DNA of 64,000 bases. Source: Halichondria panicea. Taxonomy: Eukaryota; Porifera; Demospongiae; Suberitida; Halichondriidae. Position 1 is the first letter of the stretch, and every line of letters starts with the position of its first letter. Shown here one piece after another: positions 62,474 to 64,000 of the stretch. The notes beneath the pieces were generated by a model. That model saw nothing but the letters and a program-made list of their open reading frames with translations. It searched no databases and was not told where the DNA came from. Location: contig NC_087378.1 in the NCBI RefSeq assembly GCF_963675165.1, positions 6,257,205 to 6,321,204 of the forward strand, written 5' to 3'. A program made the translations under genes and the position numbers.

Positions 62474-64000
62474 TTATCCTTTGCATGCTGCATTCCCTGC
62501 TCCTATGTAGACATGATATATGTCTGTCTTCTTGACATTTCCTTTAGTGTCTGTGGCAGTCACAAAGTAGTCAATCAGTGTATCCTTCAGCCCTGTTATC
62601 TGTGAGGGGGGTGAGATGACCACAGTTAATTTGTACCGCGTTTCTAGCTTGTTAGCATTAATTTGCACTGTTGGCTGATGAAAGAAAAGGAAATGTTTGT
62701 GGTTAGCGGTTATCACAAGAGTAGATAATCTCGGAACAATCAAAGTCAGCCCAAAATATTTTACCAAGCTAGATCTACTTCTTATAAGCCATGGGGCTAT
62801 ATTATAGGGTAAACAGTTGGTCAGTTGGTCTGCTTGTGTTTTTCCTATATAGGCTCAGATCCCACTTAGCGATTAGGCAATGAAATGTAGGTGGCACAGT
62901 AAGTGCATAAATTACCCCAGTAGCCAATTACCTCAGTGATAAGCACATGCCAAGTTTTAAGTCTGACGAATTTGAGGCATTTGAAACAGACATACTATGT
63001 ATGCGTCATAATTATTATGTAATACAATTGCAACTCTTACCTTGATCCAGAACTCATTAGCGATGATGGTAGGGAGGCAATCCTTTTTTGTGCTGTTACA
63101 GCTCAAGTCAATGCTGGCATTGTACACATTTCCCTGTGGCACGTGGAACACATTTCAGGGATGGCAACTATACACTGATATGACAAGATGGCTACCTTTG
63201 GGAAAACTCTCTCATTCATCTTCATCGTAGTCCAGTCTGTCACTTGGGTTAGGTCTGTATTAGGGAAATTTGTTGCACAATAATGCTGGAAATGTACCCA
63301 GACGTCCCAGAGGAAAGTTCGTCATGTTAACCACATATGCCCCCAGGGCCTGGCCTAGCTAAATGAGGTGGTCTACCCCAACAAATCAAATAGCAAATTC
63401 TGAGCATTGTAAAGACTACTGTACATGTTCAACAATGTGTAGTAGGTTTCTTAGTTGTATAGTCAACTAGGGAGTGTAGTGTCACTAATTAATTGACCGA
63501 GGCGCAGCCAATATCGTGGTTTTTCTAGAAAAAGACACTGCAATACCAATACATGATGAGCTGAGCAAACACAGTCCTTACTGCGCCAATATATACCATG
63601 TGACTGACCTGACTTGTACACTTCATTTGAGTTATCTTGTAAAGGGTTGATACCATCCATGTCTTTGCGATAGTTGAACACGACTGACGATATACCAGAC
63701 ACGTCGTAAGCAAAGGTCCACACGTGGAAGTCACTGTAATATCATGGCCGGAGATACCGTGCATGTAGGATAATTATAATGCTAATTACCTCTGAGACAA
63801 AGATTATAATTATGCAGGATATAGCTATAGTACTGTAGAATTGAATAACATTCATCATGCATTGGGTGATGGCCATTATACAGAGGTGGCCTTTATACAG
63901 AGGTGGCCATTATACAAAGGTGGCCATTATACAGAGGTGGCCTTTATACAGAGGTGGCCTTTTTGATTGATAATTTATTGTTTTCTATACATTGGAACTT
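62474..64000 (-). CDS. 3' part of an unrecognised, probably secreted protein (5' end beyond window)
   Basis: Exons in phase: 63733-63609 (DFHVWTFAYDVSGISSVVFN, YRKDMDGINPLQDNSNEVYK), 63254-63196 (DLTQVTDWTTMKMNERVFPK), 63133-63041 (GNVYNASIDLSCNSTKKDCL, IIANEFWIK) and 62599-62474 (ITGLKDTLIDYFVTATDTKG, NVKKTDIYHVYIG, stop at 62474). The alternating beta-strand pattern with D-x-x-G-N-V and H-V-Y-I-G near the end looks like a C-terminal immunoglobulin- or carbohydrate-binding-like sandwich of an extracellular enzyme or matrix protein. I cannot name it. The 5' exons lie past 64000. Confidence 0.7.
63876..63972. repeat. 17-bp minisatellite
   Basis: Five to six units of GTGGCC(A/T)TTATACAGAG in direct order with few changes, inside an intron of the partial gene. 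Confidence 0.92.

Noticed and set aside
63876-63972. CRISPR-like repeat array
   Set aside because: Units are contiguous without unique spacers, so it is a minisatellite; the genome is eukaryotic.

Overview
This window is intron-rich, AT-rich animal DNA. Splice sites are mostly canonical GT-AG, introns are short, and the conserved genes are metazoan (MARCH5, CPEB, NT5C2, CDC23/APC8, RRP5/PDCD11, astacin). A short-chain collagen closely resembling freshwater-sponge collagen C4, together with very compact genes, makes a sponge (demosponge) the best guess; this is inference, not proof. I see no bacterial operons, CRISPR arrays, rRNA or convincing tRNA.

Layout. 0-1.9 kb: repeats. 1.9-4.6 kb (-): a decayed MARCH5-like paralog followed by an intact MARCH5-type mitochondrial ubiquitin ligase. 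5.0-9.3 kb (+) and 10.4-12.6 kb (-): two CPEB2-4/Orb2-type translation regulators, tail to tail. 12.9-18.1 kb (-): cytosolic purine 5'-nucleotidase NT5C2, sharing a 160-bp promoter gap with CDC23/APC8 (18.3-23.9 kb, +). 24.4-26.0 kb (+): a secreted astacin protease with a C2-like and an EGF-like module. 26.4-57.8 kb (-): one gene, RRP5/PDCD11, which I could assemble as 27 exons in continuous phase (1,866 aa). Its introns hold a collagen gene, a carbohydrate sulfotransferase gene, a small family of putative permuted-papain-fold membrane proteins (one intact, at least two broken), a broken Ty1/copia retrotransposon and several nested DNA transposons. 59.4-62.2 kb (+): an unrecognised 610-aa protein with two helices resembling PKA-anchoring (AKAP) helices. 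62.5-64 kb (-): the 3' end of an unrecognised secreted-type protein whose 5' end lies beyond the window.

The housekeeping genes (ribosome biogenesis, cell cycle, nucleotide metabolism, mitochondrial quality control) are unrelated in pathway, but three pairs are divergent (MARCH5/CPEB, NT5C2/CDC23, RRP5/unknown). Most of the unusual material sits inside RRP5 introns, particularly the 10.8-kb intron at 34.2-45.0 kb, where a gene family and transposons have been repeatedly inserted into one another. Exon borders below were read by eye from splice consensus and phase; no transcript data were available.
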